NCBI RefSeq assembly: GCF_028640845.1
Contig: NC_080541.1
Location: 9,514,435-9,578,434 of the forward strand
Source of the DNA: Ahaetulla prasina
Lineage: Eukaryota > Chordata > Lepidosauria > Squamata > Colubridae
Direction of reading: 5' to 3'
Length of the DNA stretch: 64,000 nucleotides
Below the pieces are notes generated by a model, which was not told the origin of the DNA, did no database searches, and saw nothing but the letters and a program-made list of their open reading frames with translations. How positions within the stretch are numbered: the first letter of the stretch is position 1; each line of letters starts with the position of its first letter. This document shows, one piece after another, positions 63,979 to 64,000 of the stretch. A program made the translations under genes and the position numbers.

Positions 63979-64000
63979 GTTTCTATCCGGTTGGATGGGG
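63979..64000 (+). CDS. COL22A1: COL22A1 exon, 5' part (cut by window end)
   Basis: After TTTCAAAG (acceptor AG at 63977-63978) the sequence reads in phase 0 as VSIRLDG plus one base. The human protein continues IPQ then VSIRLDG at the same junction, so this is the next TSPN exon; the rest lies beyond the window. The preceding 100 bp are mixed sequence with only a modest pyrimidine tract, but phase and protein match are exact. Confidence 0.85.

Overview
The window is a stretch of vertebrate nuclear DNA carrying one protein-coding gene, collagen type XXII alpha 1 (COL22A1), on the + strand. Three complete exons (44541-44615, 48212-48323, 54292-54415) and the start of a fourth (63979-64000) encode the first part of the thrombospondin-N-terminal-like (TSPN/LamG) domain. 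Splice phases join them in one frame (1, then 2, then 0), and the translation closely matches my memory of human COL22A1 just after its von Willebrand A domain. Everything else is intron: about 44.5 kb lies upstream of the first exon seen, and 3.6, 6.0 and 9.6 kb separate the exons.

The repeats point to a squamate reptile, most likely a snake. Many copies of one LINE 3' end (here L3/Snake1-type CR1) run directly into long (ATTCT)n arrays, a microsatellite-seeding pattern described for snakes. There are also canonical CR1 copies with the GGTTGGACTAGA...CCTTCCAACTCT tail, a second CR1-like family with an AAATA tail (family B), L2-like LINEs, several tRNA-derived SINE types, Penelope-like debris, and GATA/GACA (Bkm-type) tetranucleotide arrays near both ends of the window.

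Layout. 1-14 kb: Tc1 end, Bkm-like array, CR1/L3/family B LINEs, a solo LTR (11001-11575) and a three-layer nest at 13045-13945. 14-33 kb: a long L2-like LINE (14540-16050), many short hAT-like elements, an L3 LINE on the minus strand (23196-24190), a 618-bp Tc1 deletion derivative (28057-28674), SINEs and a CR1 with a 230-codon open frame (32352-33044). 33.4-38.0 kb: a complete Ty3/gypsy element with apparently identical 190-bp LTRs, a 5-bp target duplication and a tRNA-Ser-like primer site, but many frame breaks. 38-64 kb: the COL22A1 exons set among LINEs, hAT elements, two further solo LTRs with clean 5-bp duplications, and deep nests at 55.5-56.7 kb and 60.7-62.9 kb.

The most useful new observations are: two groups of hAT-like non-autonomous elements separable by their 8-bp target duplications (one group centred on TA, the other not); the contrast between identical LTRs and broken frames in the Ty3 element; a CR1 flanked by about 103-bp direct repeats; and an exon bracketed by an L3 LINE 160 bp upstream and a solo LTR 50 bp downstream. 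No bacterial-type genes, CRISPR arrays, rRNA or functional tRNA genes were seen.
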